5,616 nucleotides of DNA. Origin: an uncultured Erysipelotrichaceae bacterium. GTDB taxonomy: Bacteria; Bacillota_I; Bacilli_A; RF39; UBA660. Shown here piece by piece: positions 1 to 4,767 of the stretch (position 1 is its first letter; every line of letters starts with the position of its first letter). A program made the position numbers and the translations under genes. Under the pieces are notes generated by a model. That model was not told where the DNA came from and did not search any database. It worked only from the letters and a program-made list of their open reading frames with translations. The stretch is from positions 1 through 5,616 of the forward strand of contig CADBNY010000019.1 of NCBI GenBank assembly GCA_902796215.1, written 5' to 3'.

Positions 1-30
1 AGAAAATTGTTCTTTAAAATAATCTTTCAT
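1..30 (-). CDS. Start of a leftward gene, cut by the window edge
   Basis: Only the first ten codons are inside the window. They read MKDYFKEQFS from an ATG whose complement is at 28-30. The start is well supported: an AAGGAG ribosome binding site lies at 42-37, six bases before the ATG, and a near-consensus promoter stands just upstream at 84-56. The fragment is too short to assign a family or function. It is transcribed away from the rest of the window, so it is not part of the copper-related or mnmA unit. Confidence 0.6.
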   Translation of the reverse strand, partial: MKDYFKEQFS

Positions 31-55
31 AATAGTCTCCTTAATAGTTATTTTT

Positions 56-84
56 ATTATACAAATTATTATTTTTATAGTCAA
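56..84 (-). promoter_or_regulatory. Sigma-A-type promoter for the leftward gene at 1-30
   Basis: On the minus strand there is a -35 box TTGACT (84-79), a spacer of exactly 17 bases, and a perfect -10 box TATAAT (61-56). Transcription would begin near position 49, leaving a leader of about 20 bases that contains the AAGGAG site at 42-37. This is the best-formed promoter in the window. No operator-like palindrome was seen on it. Confidence 0.72.
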
Positions 85-115
85 TTTGGTGTTTAATGTT
101 ATAAAAAGGAAAATA

Positions 116-133
116 AAGAGTTGAAAAGCTCTT
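116..133. other. Small hairpin with a GAAA loop
   Basis: AAGAGTT (116-122) pairs with AGCTCTT (127-133), with one T-G wobble, around a GAAA loop. No T tract follows on the plus strand. On the minus strand the hairpin is followed by an interrupted T-rich run, so it could be a weak terminator for a leftward transcript, but no leftward gene is seen to its right. The function is unknown. It may be the remains of the 3' end of a lost gene. Confidence 0.3.
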
Positions 134-152
134 CCCTAATTGATGTATGGAT

Positions 153-176
153 TTTATGGTGCCATTTATGGTGCCA
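153..176. repeat. Perfect 12-bp tandem direct repeat
   Basis: The unit TTTATGGTGCCA occurs twice back to back (153-164 and 165-176) with no mismatch. It lies directly upstream of the extended -10 box at 181-189, where a -35 element or activator site would be expected. The unit contains the imperfect palindrome TGG-TG-CCA, so each copy could bind a protein. Read as codons on the plus strand it gives FMVP twice, then NML and two stops (TAATAA). That resembles the short repeated MVP/TP-type tails I associate with some Gram-positive phage integrases, so it may instead be an integrase remnant. Neither reading is proved. Confidence 0.6.
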
Positions 177-180
177 AATA

Positions 181-189
181 TGTTATAAT
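181..189 (+). promoter_or_regulatory. Extended -10 promoter (TGTTATAAT)
   Basis: A perfect TATAAT (184-189) is preceded by TGT, the extended -10 arrangement TGnTATAAT. No good -35 box lies 16-18 bases upstream, because that space is taken by the 12-bp tandem repeat. Transcription would start around 196 and could read through the ORF at 213 into csoR, the HMA fragment and mnmA, since no terminator is seen before 2003. The same nine bases recur at 4802-4810. Confidence 0.5.
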
Positions 190-212
190 AATCTTTGAAA
201 TGAAGTGATAGC

Positions 213-449
213 GTGAAGTCATTTGATAAAGTAATTCCTGTATTTCATATTGATAATGAAATGAATAATTTGTTAGATACAATAAAACAAAAATTGAATC
301 AAATATCTATAACTGATAAACAAAAAAGGATATTGGGAAATATTAAATTAATGATAAGAAAACAGTTGAATTTTAGTATATTGATACATACACTTTTGCG
401 AACGTTTTTGTTATATTTCTCAAGCTGTAATCAAAGAAAAAGCAGGTAA
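213..449 (+). CDS. Hypothetical 78-residue ORF, doubtful
   Basis: The frame opens at a GTG (213) soon after an in-frame TGA at 201-203 and has no convincing ribosome binding site. The first two thirds are plausible soluble, helical protein (NNLLDTIKQKLNQISITDKQ, then a Lys/Ile-rich stretch). The last third turns into a hydrophobic, then basic run (LLRTFLLYFSSC, then NQRKSR) that looks out of frame. Another frame of the same DNA carries a tail-like peptide ending at 453. I recognise no family. The ORF may be the decayed remains of a gene, or noncoding. A promoter-like element at 181-189 is the only support for expression. Confidence 0.3.
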   Translation: MKSFDKVIPVFHIDNEMNNLLDTIKQKLNQISITDKQKRILGNIKLMIRKQLNFSILIHTLLRTFLLYFSSCNQRKSR

Positions 450-453
450 ATAA
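385..453 (+). pseudogene. Possible 3' tail of a decayed gene (…QAVIKEKAGK*)
   Basis: In a frame different from the 213-449 ORF, codons after a TGA at 382-384 run without a start to TAA at 451-453 and end in YISQAVIKEKAGK. The last ten codons match in pattern the reading frame at 4613-4645 (QAHLREKSGK, also ending in TAA). The differences are mostly conservative (I/L, K/R, A/S) or synonymous (GGT/GGA). Shared coding constraint in two otherwise unrelated gene-poor stretches suggests remnants of related genes. The parent family is not recognised, and chance similarity over ten codons cannot be excluded. Confidence 0.28.
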
Positions 454-514
454 TAAATTAGAAGACTAGAAATTTGATGTGAATCGTGTTCTAGAAGTAA
501 GCATAGAACAGATT

Positions 515-763
515 ATGAAAAAAAATATAAAAAGAAGATTAAATACTATAGAAGGACAAGTGCGTGGAGTATCTAAAATGATAGATGATGATAAATATTG
601 TAATGATATATTAACTCAATTACTCGCAATTAATAAATCAATTAAAAGTTTAAGTACTGAAATTTTAAAAGGACATATATCTACTTGTGTAGTAGATGAT
701 ATTAAAAACGATAAACTAGAAATGATTGATGAAGTAATGGAATTAATGGGTAGGTTAAATTAA
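515..763 (+). CDS. csoR: CsoR/FrmR-family repressor, copper-sensing type
   Basis: An 82-residue all-helical DNA-binding protein of the CsoR/RcnR/FrmR (DUF156) family. The signature RRLNTIEGQVRGVSKMI opens the first helix. The metal-ligand pattern is Cys29, His54, Cys58 (YCNDIL, then GHISTC), with spacings of 25 and 4 that equal those of the characterised Cu(I)-sensing CsoR proteins. A Tyr precedes the first Cys, as in CsoR. A persulfide sensor of the CstR type would lack the His. Family knowledge says apo-CsoR represses copper-export genes and Cu(I) releases it. The start is uncertain: ATG at 515 gives the usual length, while an in-frame GTG at 479 would add 12 residues, and neither has a good ribosome binding site. 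It overlaps the next frame by one base. No G/C-rich CsoR operator was seen next to it. Confidence 0.88.
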   Translation: MKKNIKRRLNTIEGQVRGVSKMIDDDKYCNDILTQLLAINKSIKSLSTEILKGHISTCVVDDIKNDKLEMIDEVMELMGRLN

Positions 764-876
764 TGAAAAATAAATATGTAAAAATAGATGGAATTCATTG
801 TAACCATTGTATAGAACTAATTACTAGAGAATTATTAAAAAATAAATTTGAAAATTGGAAAGGTCCAAAAAAATAG
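763..876 (+). pseudogene. Truncated HMA-domain (metal-binding) reading frame, 37 codons
   Basis: The ATG overlaps the csoR stop codon (TAATG), so translation would be coupled. The peptide starts VKIDGIHCNHCIELITRELL, which is the first strand, the metal-binding GxHCxxC loop (Cys13 and Cys16) and the first helix of a heavy-metal-associated domain. A full HMA domain needs about 65-70 residues. Here it breaks off after the helix and continues as FENWKGPKK to a TAG. This could be the stub of a copper chaperone (CopZ type), or of a larger HMA-containing transporter or TauE/SafE-type membrane protein that often sits beside csoR, joined to an unrelated or distal tail by a deletion. A functional micro-protein is possible but less likely, since half the fold is missing. 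Confidence 0.6.
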
Positions 877-894
877 AATAGAAAGAATGATAGT

Positions 895-2004
895 ATGAAG
901 AAAAAAGTAGTTATTGGCATGAGTGGAGGAGTAGATTCATCAGTCGCAGCCATAAAGTTAATTAAAGAAGGTTATGAAGTAATTGGATTATTTATGCGTA
1001 ACTGGGATTCTTTTGCTAATGGAGAATATAGTGATGCTCCAGTAGGAGAAAACGGAATATGTCCTCAAGAAGAGGATTATAATGATGCTAAAGCAGTATG
1101 TGATAAATTAAATATCCCATTACATCGAAAAGATTTTGTAAAAGAATATTATGATTATGTATTTAAATACTTTTTAGATGAATTAGAAAAAGGTAGAACC
1201 CCTAATCCAGATATTATGTGTAACAAATATATAAAATTTGATATGTTTGCCAAAGAAGCGGAAAAACTAGGAGCTGATTATATAGCAACTGGGCATTATG
1301 CAAGAATAAAAGATGGGAAATTATTAAGAGCAGCCGATGAAAATAAAGATCAAACATATTTTTTGTCACAAGTTACAAAAGAACAGTTAAAAAATGTCTT
1401 ATTTCCTATTGGTGATATGTTAAAACCAGAGGTTAGAAAAATAGCTGAAGAATATGATTTGATAACCGCTAATAAAAAAGACTCAACTGGTATATGTTTC
1501 ATTGGAGAAAGAAACTTAACAAAATTTTTAAAAAATTATTTGCCAAATAAACCAGGAAATATTGTTAATATTGATACAAAAGAAATAGTTGGAAAACATA
1601 TAGGATTAATGTATTATACAATAGGTCAAAGAAGAGGACTAGATATTGGTGGTAAAGAAGACAGAATGTTTGTAGTAGGAAAAGATTTAGAACAAAACAT
1701 TTTATATATTTGTATTGGTGAAGATAATGATTATTTAATTTCTGACTCTTGTATAATAGAAGATGTTAATTATTTATCTGATGAGAAGATTAATAAGTGT
1801 ACAGCAAAATTTAGATATAGACAAAAAGATGTAGAAGTAGAATTAGAGTATCTCGATAATAATGAAATATTAGTTAAGTATCCCCAAGGAGAAAAAAGAG
1901 TTACGCCTGGGCAAGCATGTGTGTTATATAATGGTAAAGAATGTTTAGGCGGGGGAATAATAAAAGAAGTTAGAAAAAACAATACAAAGGTTTGGTATTT
2001 ATAA
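895..2004 (+). CDS. mnmA: tRNA-specific 2-thiouridylase MnmA
   Basis: A 369-residue cytoplasmic enzyme that thiolates C2 of the wobble uridine (U34) in tRNA-Lys, -Glu and -Gln, using ATP and sulfur relayed from a cysteine desulfurase. The N-terminal PP-loop is SGGVDSS (10-16). The first catalytic cysteine is Cys109 in TPNPDIMCNKYIKF, and the second, which carries the persulfide, is Cys201 in DSTGICFIGERN. ATGHYAR (131-137) and DQTYFLSQV (152-160) are further family motifs, and the C-terminal beta-barrel ends in VTPGQACVLYNG. The length is normal. The loop after NWDS (36-39) up to CPQEEDYNDA is longer than in E. coli MnmA, as I recall for Bacilli and Mollicutes relatives. The ribosome binding site is weak. 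The gene follows the HMA fragment by 18 bases and ends at a strong terminator. Confidence 0.97.
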   Translation: MKKKVVIGMSGGVDSSVAAIKLIKEGYEVIGLFMRNWDSFANGEYSDAPVGENGICPQEEDYNDAKAVCDKLNIPLHRKDFVKEYYDYVFKYFLDELEKGRTPNPDIMCNKYIKFDMFAKEAEKLGADYIATGHYARIKDGKLLRAADENKDQTYFLSQVTKEQLKNVLFPIGDMLKPEVRKIAEEYDLITANKKDSTGICFIGERNLTKFLKNYLPNKPGNIVNIDTKEIVGKHIGLMYYTIGQRRGLDIGGKEDRMFVVGKDLEQNILYICIGEDNDYLISDSCIIEDVNYLSDEKINKCTAKFRYRQKDVEVELEYLDNNEILVKYPQGEKRVTPGQACVLYNGKECLGGGIIKEVRKNNTKVWYL

Positions 2005-2032
2005 AAAAGACTATACTTTCTAGTCTTTTTTT
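2003..2032. terminator. Bidirectional rho-independent terminator between mnmA and tetR
   Basis: The 11-base arm AAAAAAGACTA (2003-2013) pairs perfectly with 2021-2031 around a 7-base loop (2014-2020). A run of seven T (2026-2032) closes it on the plus strand, and the A run supplies a U tract on the minus strand. It therefore ends mnmA from the left and tetR from the right. The last bases of mnmA (part of its TAA) and the last codons and TAG of tetR lie inside it. The stem core AAAGACTA/TAGTCTTT is the same as in the terminator at 4768-4800. Confidence 0.88.
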
Positions 2033-2238
2033 GTTAATCCTGATAAACCATTAATGACAAGATTATAATTTAATTCAACTATTTCATCAAAAGAAATTAC
2101 TTTATTATCATTTACCCAAGCTTTATATAAAGAAAGAGTAGTATTATGCATGTAATTAATGGCAATATTTAATCTATGCTTATCTAGTCCTTCAAATATA
2201 GAAGTATTAATATAAGATTCTTTAACTTTATTTATCAC
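2020..2238 (-). CDS. TetR-family regulator, C-terminal (ligand) part, out of frame with its N-terminal part
   Basis: A 72-residue reading frame from a GTG (2238-2236) that overlaps the stop of the upstream half as GTGA, shifted -1. It reads as the effector-binding and dimerisation end of a TetR/AcrR-type repressor: NYMHNTTLSLYKAWVNDNK, then FDEIVELNYNLVINGLSGL, close to the usual 'W..n….s.dei…. .li.nGl' ending of this group. Joined to the upstream half it would give about 185 residues, the normal TetR length. That suggests a single-base frame error in one gene rather than two genes. No ribosome binding site precedes the GTG, so expression would need translational coupling or frameshifting. 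The stop codon lies within the bidirectional terminator. Confidence 0.6.
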   Translation of the reverse strand: MINKVKESYINTSIFEGLDKHRLNIAINYMHNTTLSLYKAWVNDNKVISFDEIVELNYNLVINGLSGLTKKD

Positions 2239-2579
2239 TGATTTCTAATATATTCATAGTTAGGGGCACAAGTTAATTTATCCATAAATTCTCCCTTTTG
2301 TATATGAAATAAATAAAATCTTTTAATAATTTCTTTATAGTCATGAAAAATATCTAATCCATCAATAAACTTAATATATTCTTCACAGTATTTAATTTCT
2401 AAACTCTTAACTAATTCTTCAATAGTAGCATAATGAAGATAAAAAGTTTTTCTATTAATTTTAGCTCGTTCAGATAATTCCTTAACAGTAATATTTTCAA
2501 AATTCATCTCTAAAACTAGTTGTTTAAAAGCTTCAATTATTTTTTCTTCATTTTTTATAAATCTTGCATCCTCTTTCAC
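2235..2579 (-). CDS. TetR-family regulator, N-terminal DNA-binding part, truncated by frameshift
   Basis: About 114 residues. The helix-turn-helix is clear near residues 30-50: ENITVKELSERAKINRKTFY followed by LHYATIEELV, the TetR recognition-helix pattern (INR-TFY-HY). The first helices of the ligand domain follow, and the frame stops at APNYEYIRNQ on TGA TAA. The rest of the domain continues in the -1 frame from 2238. The start chosen is GTG at 2579, because AGGTGA (2590-2585) lies five bases before it. A GTG at 2588 extends the frame by three codons but overlaps that Shine-Dalgarno site. The gene is divergent from the NTF2/flavodoxin/aldo-keto reductase operon and is the obvious candidate for its repressor. 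As written, the protein lacks most of its dimerisation and ligand-binding region and may be inactive. Confidence 0.78.
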   Translation of the reverse strand: MKEDARFIKNEEKIIEAFKQLVLEMNFENITVKELSERAKINRKTFYLHYATIEELVKSLEIKYCEEYIKFIDGLDIFHDYKEIIKRFYLFHIQKGEFMDKLTCAPNYEYIRNQ

Positions 2580-2599
2580 ATATATCACCTAATACACAA

Positions 2600-2626
2600 A
2601 TTTTATTTATGCGAGTATTAACTCAA
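2600..2626 (-). promoter_or_regulatory. Possible tetR promoter overlapped by a GAGT-ACTC palindrome
   Basis: On the minus strand TTGAGT (2626-2621) and TAAAAT (2605-2600) could be -35 and -10 boxes, although the 15-base spacer is short. Between and over them lies GAGTATTAACTC (2613-2624), an imperfect palindrome with four-base arms and a four-base centre. Its place suits autoregulation by the divergent TetR protein. The boxes and palindrome are seen in the sequence; the operator role is inferred. Confidence 0.3.
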
Positions 2627-2641
2627 ATTTACTATTATTTT

Positions 2642-2691
2642 TGTTGCAGATTTATTATATAATTATTTTAGAAGTTAAGCAACACGAGTGT
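2642..2691 (+). promoter_or_regulatory. Candidate operon promoter with ACAC-GTGT operator-like palindrome
   Basis: A perfect TATAAT lies at 2658-2663, about 50 bases before the NTF2-like start, but no good -35 box is present. It is flanked by a six-base inverted repeat, TGTTGC (2642-2647) and GCAACA (2679-2684). Downstream of it is a compact palindrome, ACACGAGTGT (2682-2691), placed where a repressor could block transcription. The sequence CGAGT is shared with the palindrome on the tetR side (2612-2616). A TetR operator is plausible but unproved. Confidence 0.35.
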
Positions 2692-2712
2692 AATAATTAT
2701 AAGAGGGACAAT

Positions 2713-3162
2713 ATGAGAAGGATTATAGTAGTAATTATATGTTTCATAATAATGATTGGAGGAATATATATGCTAAAATATAATAGAAATAATAACATTA
2801 GTAGTTTAACTAGCAAAGAAAATATTATTTTAAACAGATATAAGGAAATGCAACAAGCAATGGTTGATAAAGACATTGATAAGTTAAATAAGATTGTAAA
2901 AGATGGAACCACATTTACTCATATGTCAGGAAAAACTCAAACAAAAGAAGAATACTTTGAAGATATAAGAACTGGGGCATTAGATTATCAATCATATACT
3001 ATAGAAAATCCAAGTGTATCAATAAATGGTAATAAAGCAATCTTAAAAGCAAGAGTAACACTTACAGCAAATGCTTATGGTGCACAAGGAACGTACCCAT
3101 TTAATCTATTTGCTTATTTTGAAAAAATAGATGGAGAATGGTTATATACAAATAAAAGTTAG
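2713..3162 (+). CDS. Membrane-anchored NTF2-like (SnoaL/DUF4440-type) protein
   Basis: A 149-residue protein starting at ATG 2713, with GAGGGA (2703-2708) as ribosome binding site. The frame is open back to a TTG at 2641, but those codons lack a site and would put a polar leader ahead of the membrane segment. MRR then about 17 hydrophobic residues (IIVVIICFIIMIGGIYML) form an N-terminal anchor without a lipobox, so the rest is probably outside the membrane. From about residue 38 the domain matches the NTF2-like fold: an N-terminal helix with ILNRYKEMQQAMVDKDIDKL, FTHMSGKTQTKEEYFEDI, then strands ending in NLFAYFEKIDGEWLYTNKS. Such domains bind small hydrophobic ligands or act as small enzymes; catalytic residues cannot be fixed here. 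It is first in a three-gene operon, and its stop codon overlaps the flavodoxin ribosome binding site. Confidence 0.8.
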   Translation: MRRIIVVIICFIIMIGGIYMLKYNRNNNISSLTSKENIILNRYKEMQQAMVDKDIDKLNKIVKDGTTFTHMSGKTQTKEEYFEDIRTGALDYQSYTIENPSVSINGNKAILKARVTLTANAYGAQGTYPFNLFAYFEKIDGEWLYTNKS

Positions 3163-3174
3163 GAGGAAAGAAAA

Positions 3175-3681
3175 ATGAAAGATAAAAAAAGCTTAATAAT
3201 TTATTTTAGTAGAGCAGATGAGAATTATTTTGGAGGAGAAATGAGATATGTAGATAAGGGTAATACAGAAGTAATTGCTGAATACATAAAAGATATTGTA
3301 GGTGCTGATATATTTAAGGTAGAACCACTTAATCCATATCCAAAAGACTATATGGAATGTATTGAAGAAGCTAAAGTTAGAACTAAAGAGCACAATGCTC
3401 CAATTAAAGAAAACATTCCAGATATTTCAGAATATGATGTTATTTATGTAGGGTCTCCAATATATTGGGGAGGCATGCCAGAAGAATTATTTACTGCATT
3501 AAAAGGACATGACTATAATGGTAAAATAATAAGACCATTTACAACACATGAAGGATCAGGACTATCTGGAGTACCAAGACAATTAAACGAAATATGTGTT
3601 GGAGCAGAAGTTCTTGATGGTTTAGGAATCATAGGATCACAAGTTAATAATTCAAAACAAAAAGTAGAAGAATGGATTTAA
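3175..3681 (+). CDS. Flavodoxin-like FMN protein (Flavodoxin_4 type)
   Basis: A 168-residue cytoplasmic flavoprotein. The first strand and phosphate loop region read SLIIYFSRADENYFGG (6-21), with the companion GNTEVIAEYI (29-38). A second FMN-contact segment is YDVIYVGSPIYWGGMPEEL (87-105), and FTTHEGSGLSG (122-132) is the third, a pattern seen in the Flavodoxin_4 group rather than in short-chain electron-carrier flavodoxins. It probably accepts electrons from a reductase or NAD(P)H and passes them to a quinone, carbonyl or small-molecule acceptor; the partner is unknown. A strong AGGAGG (3161-3166) starts on the stop codon of the NTF2-like gene, and an almost equal spacing precedes the next gene, so the three are co-expressed. 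The annotation as flavodoxin is secure, the substrate is not. Confidence 0.9.
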   Translation: MKDKKSLIIYFSRADENYFGGEMRYVDKGNTEVIAEYIKDIVGADIFKVEPLNPYPKDYMECIEEAKVRTKEHNAPIKENIPDISEYDVIYVGSPIYWGGMPEELFTALKGHDYNGKIIRPFTTHEGSGLSGVPRQLNEICVGAEVLDGLGIIGSQVNNSKQKVEEWI

Positions 3682-3700
3682 ATTAAAGGAGGAAAGAAAA

Positions 3701-4549
3701 ATGAAAAAATTTAAATTGAATGATGGTAAAGATATGCCCAGTGTAGGAATAGGAACATATTTATTAAGTCCAGATGAGGCTGAAGCAAGTGTAAAAGAAG
3801 CATTAAAAGTTGGATATAGACTAATTGATACAGCCAATGCATATCAAAACGAAAGAGCAGTAGGAAGAGCAATTAAAGCATCAGGAATACCAAGAGGAGA
3901 AATATTTGTAGAAACAAAATTATGGCCATCAGTATATACTGACACTGAAGCTATAGATAAGACATTAAAAAGATTAGATTTAGATTATATTGATTTACTA
4001 TTATTACACCAACCAGCAGGAGATTATATAACTGGCTATAAGATGATGGAAAAGGCATTAAAAGAAGGAAAAGTAAAATCAATTGGTATCTCTAACTTCT
4101 ATGGAGAAAGATTAGATGATTTGCTAAATAATGCTGAAATAAAACCTGCAGTTACTCAAGTAGAAACTCATCCATATTATCCCCAAACCGAAATGAAAGA
4201 AAAGCTAAATGAATACGGAACAAAAATTCAAGCATGGTATCCATTAGGTGGTAGAGGTAATGATTCAGTATTAACTGAAGAAGTTATTAAAGAATTAGCC
4301 AATAAATATGGTAAGAGTCCTGCTCAAATTATATTAAGATGGCATAATCAAAAAGATGTAATTGTTATTCCCGGTTCAAAGAATCCAGAACATATTAAAG
4401 ACAATTTAAATATATTTGATTTTGAAATATCAGAAGAAGATATGAAAAAAATTGATGAATTAGACAAAAATACACCATTTTATAATCAAACAGATGAAAG
4501 TTTAGATGGATTTGCTAAATGGAATCCAGACTTTGATACACAAAAATAA
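3701..4549 (+). CDS. Aldo/keto reductase, NADPH-dependent
   Basis: A 282-residue TIM-barrel oxidoreductase of normal family length. The catalytic tetrad is complete: Asp43 (YRLIDTANAY), Tyr48, Lys73 (FVETKLWPS) and His103 (DLLLLHQPAGD). SIGISNFYGERL, VTQVETHPYYPQ, AWYPLGG and the cofactor loop IVIPGSKNPEHIKDNL are all present, and VIVIPGSK with the downstream N suggests NADP(H). It reduces aldehydes, ketones or 2-keto acids; closest in layout are the bacterial 2,5-diketo-gluconate/methylglyoxal reductase-like enzymes, but the substrate cannot be read from sequence. AGGAGG (3687-3692) lies eight bases before the ATG. Pairing with a flavodoxin-like protein and a divergent TetR regulator is a common detoxification arrangement. 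There is no terminator directly after it; the first lies at 4768. Confidence 0.95.
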   Translation: MKKFKLNDGKDMPSVGIGTYLLSPDEAEASVKEALKVGYRLIDTANAYQNERAVGRAIKASGIPRGEIFVETKLWPSVYTDTEAIDKTLKRLDLDYIDLLLLHQPAGDYITGYKMMEKALKEGKVKSIGISNFYGERLDDLLNNAEIKPAVTQVETHPYYPQTEMKEKLNEYGTKIQAWYPLGGRGNDSVLTEEVIKELANKYGKSPAQIILRWHNQKDVIVIPGSKNPEHIKDNLNIFDFEISEEDMKKIDELDKNTPFYNQTDESLDGFAKWNPDFDTQK

Positions 4550-4553
4550 AAGT

Positions 4554-4645
4554 ATCGGAAGAGTAAGATATTATGATGTAATTTCTTATAACCCCATAGG
4601 CTAGCTGTTGTACAAGCTCATCTTCGCGAAAAATCAGGAAAATAA
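4554..4645 (+). pseudogene. Decayed coding fragments downstream of the aldo/keto reductase
   Basis: Two short frames without starts adjoin. One reads VRYYDVISYNPIG up to TAG (4600-4602). The other, in the +1 phase, opens after TAA (4588-4590) and reads LAVVQAHLREKSGK to TAA (4643-4645). They could be one ancestral coding tail broken by a frameshift near 4595-4600. The second tail resembles the one ending at 453 (QA-x-I/L-K/R-EK-A/S-GK-stop). The parent protein is not recognised. The stretch is more G/C-rich around CTTCGCG than its neighbours, which may point to foreign origin. Confidence 0.3.
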
Positions 4646-4668
4646 AACAGTATGAAAGCATATTCTTA

Positions 4669-4767
4669 GTGAGAATAATTATTACAATTGATGATGTTAA
4701 AAGAATATGTGGTAATAATGTAAAATATAGATTAAATGAACCTATATTTATGGATATTTATATTTAG
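4669..4767 (+). pseudogene. 3' fragment of an unidentified gene, 32 codons
   Basis: An open frame runs to TAG at 4765-4767, one base before the terminator stem. Its codons read like real protein: ITIDDVKRICGNNVKYRL then NEPIFMDIYI. The frame extends back to a TAG at 4597-4599, but there is no ATG and no ribosome binding site. A GTG at 4669 is the only nearby start-like codon. Abutting a strong terminator is what the true 3' end of a gene would do, so I read it as the last part of a gene whose 5' end has been lost. The family is not recognised; a tiny functional peptide is the alternative. Confidence 0.35.

Noticed and set aside
379..411. Integrase-like string HTLLRTFL in the 213-449 ORF
   Set aside because: It superficially resembles the H-x-LR-HTF box of tyrosine recombinases, but the Arg and His are misplaced and no other integrase motif is present nearby.
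855..868. Hairpin TTGGA-AAGG-TCCAA just before mnmA
   Set aside because: The stem has only five pairs and is followed by A, not T, on the plus strand. It lies inside the HMA fragment frame and shows no terminator or riboswitch character.
1770..1982. Antisense open frames inside mnmA, the NTF2-like gene, the flavodoxin gene and the aldo/keto reductase gene
   Set aside because: They are mirror frames of strong genes, without ribosome binding sites, family motifs or promoters. Their hydrophobic, Phe/Ser/Ile-rich content is what AT-rich antisense gives.
2235..2240. Alternative genetic code (TGA as Trp) to explain the split TetR
   Set aside because: TGA at the end of the first half is followed immediately by TAA, and the continuation is in another frame. 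The intact genes use TGG for Trp.
2641..2712. Upstream extension of the NTF2-like protein from TTG at 2641
   Set aside because: The 24 extra codons include the likely promoter TATAAT and lack a ribosome binding site. ATG 2713 has GAGGGA at a good distance and starts directly at the membrane anchor.
4588..4603. CsoR-box-like sequence ACCCCATAGGC downstream of the aldo/keto reductase
   Set aside because: It recalls the ACCC-TA-GGGT copper-repressor box, but the palindrome is incomplete, it is about 3.8 kb from csoR, and no promoter stands beside it.
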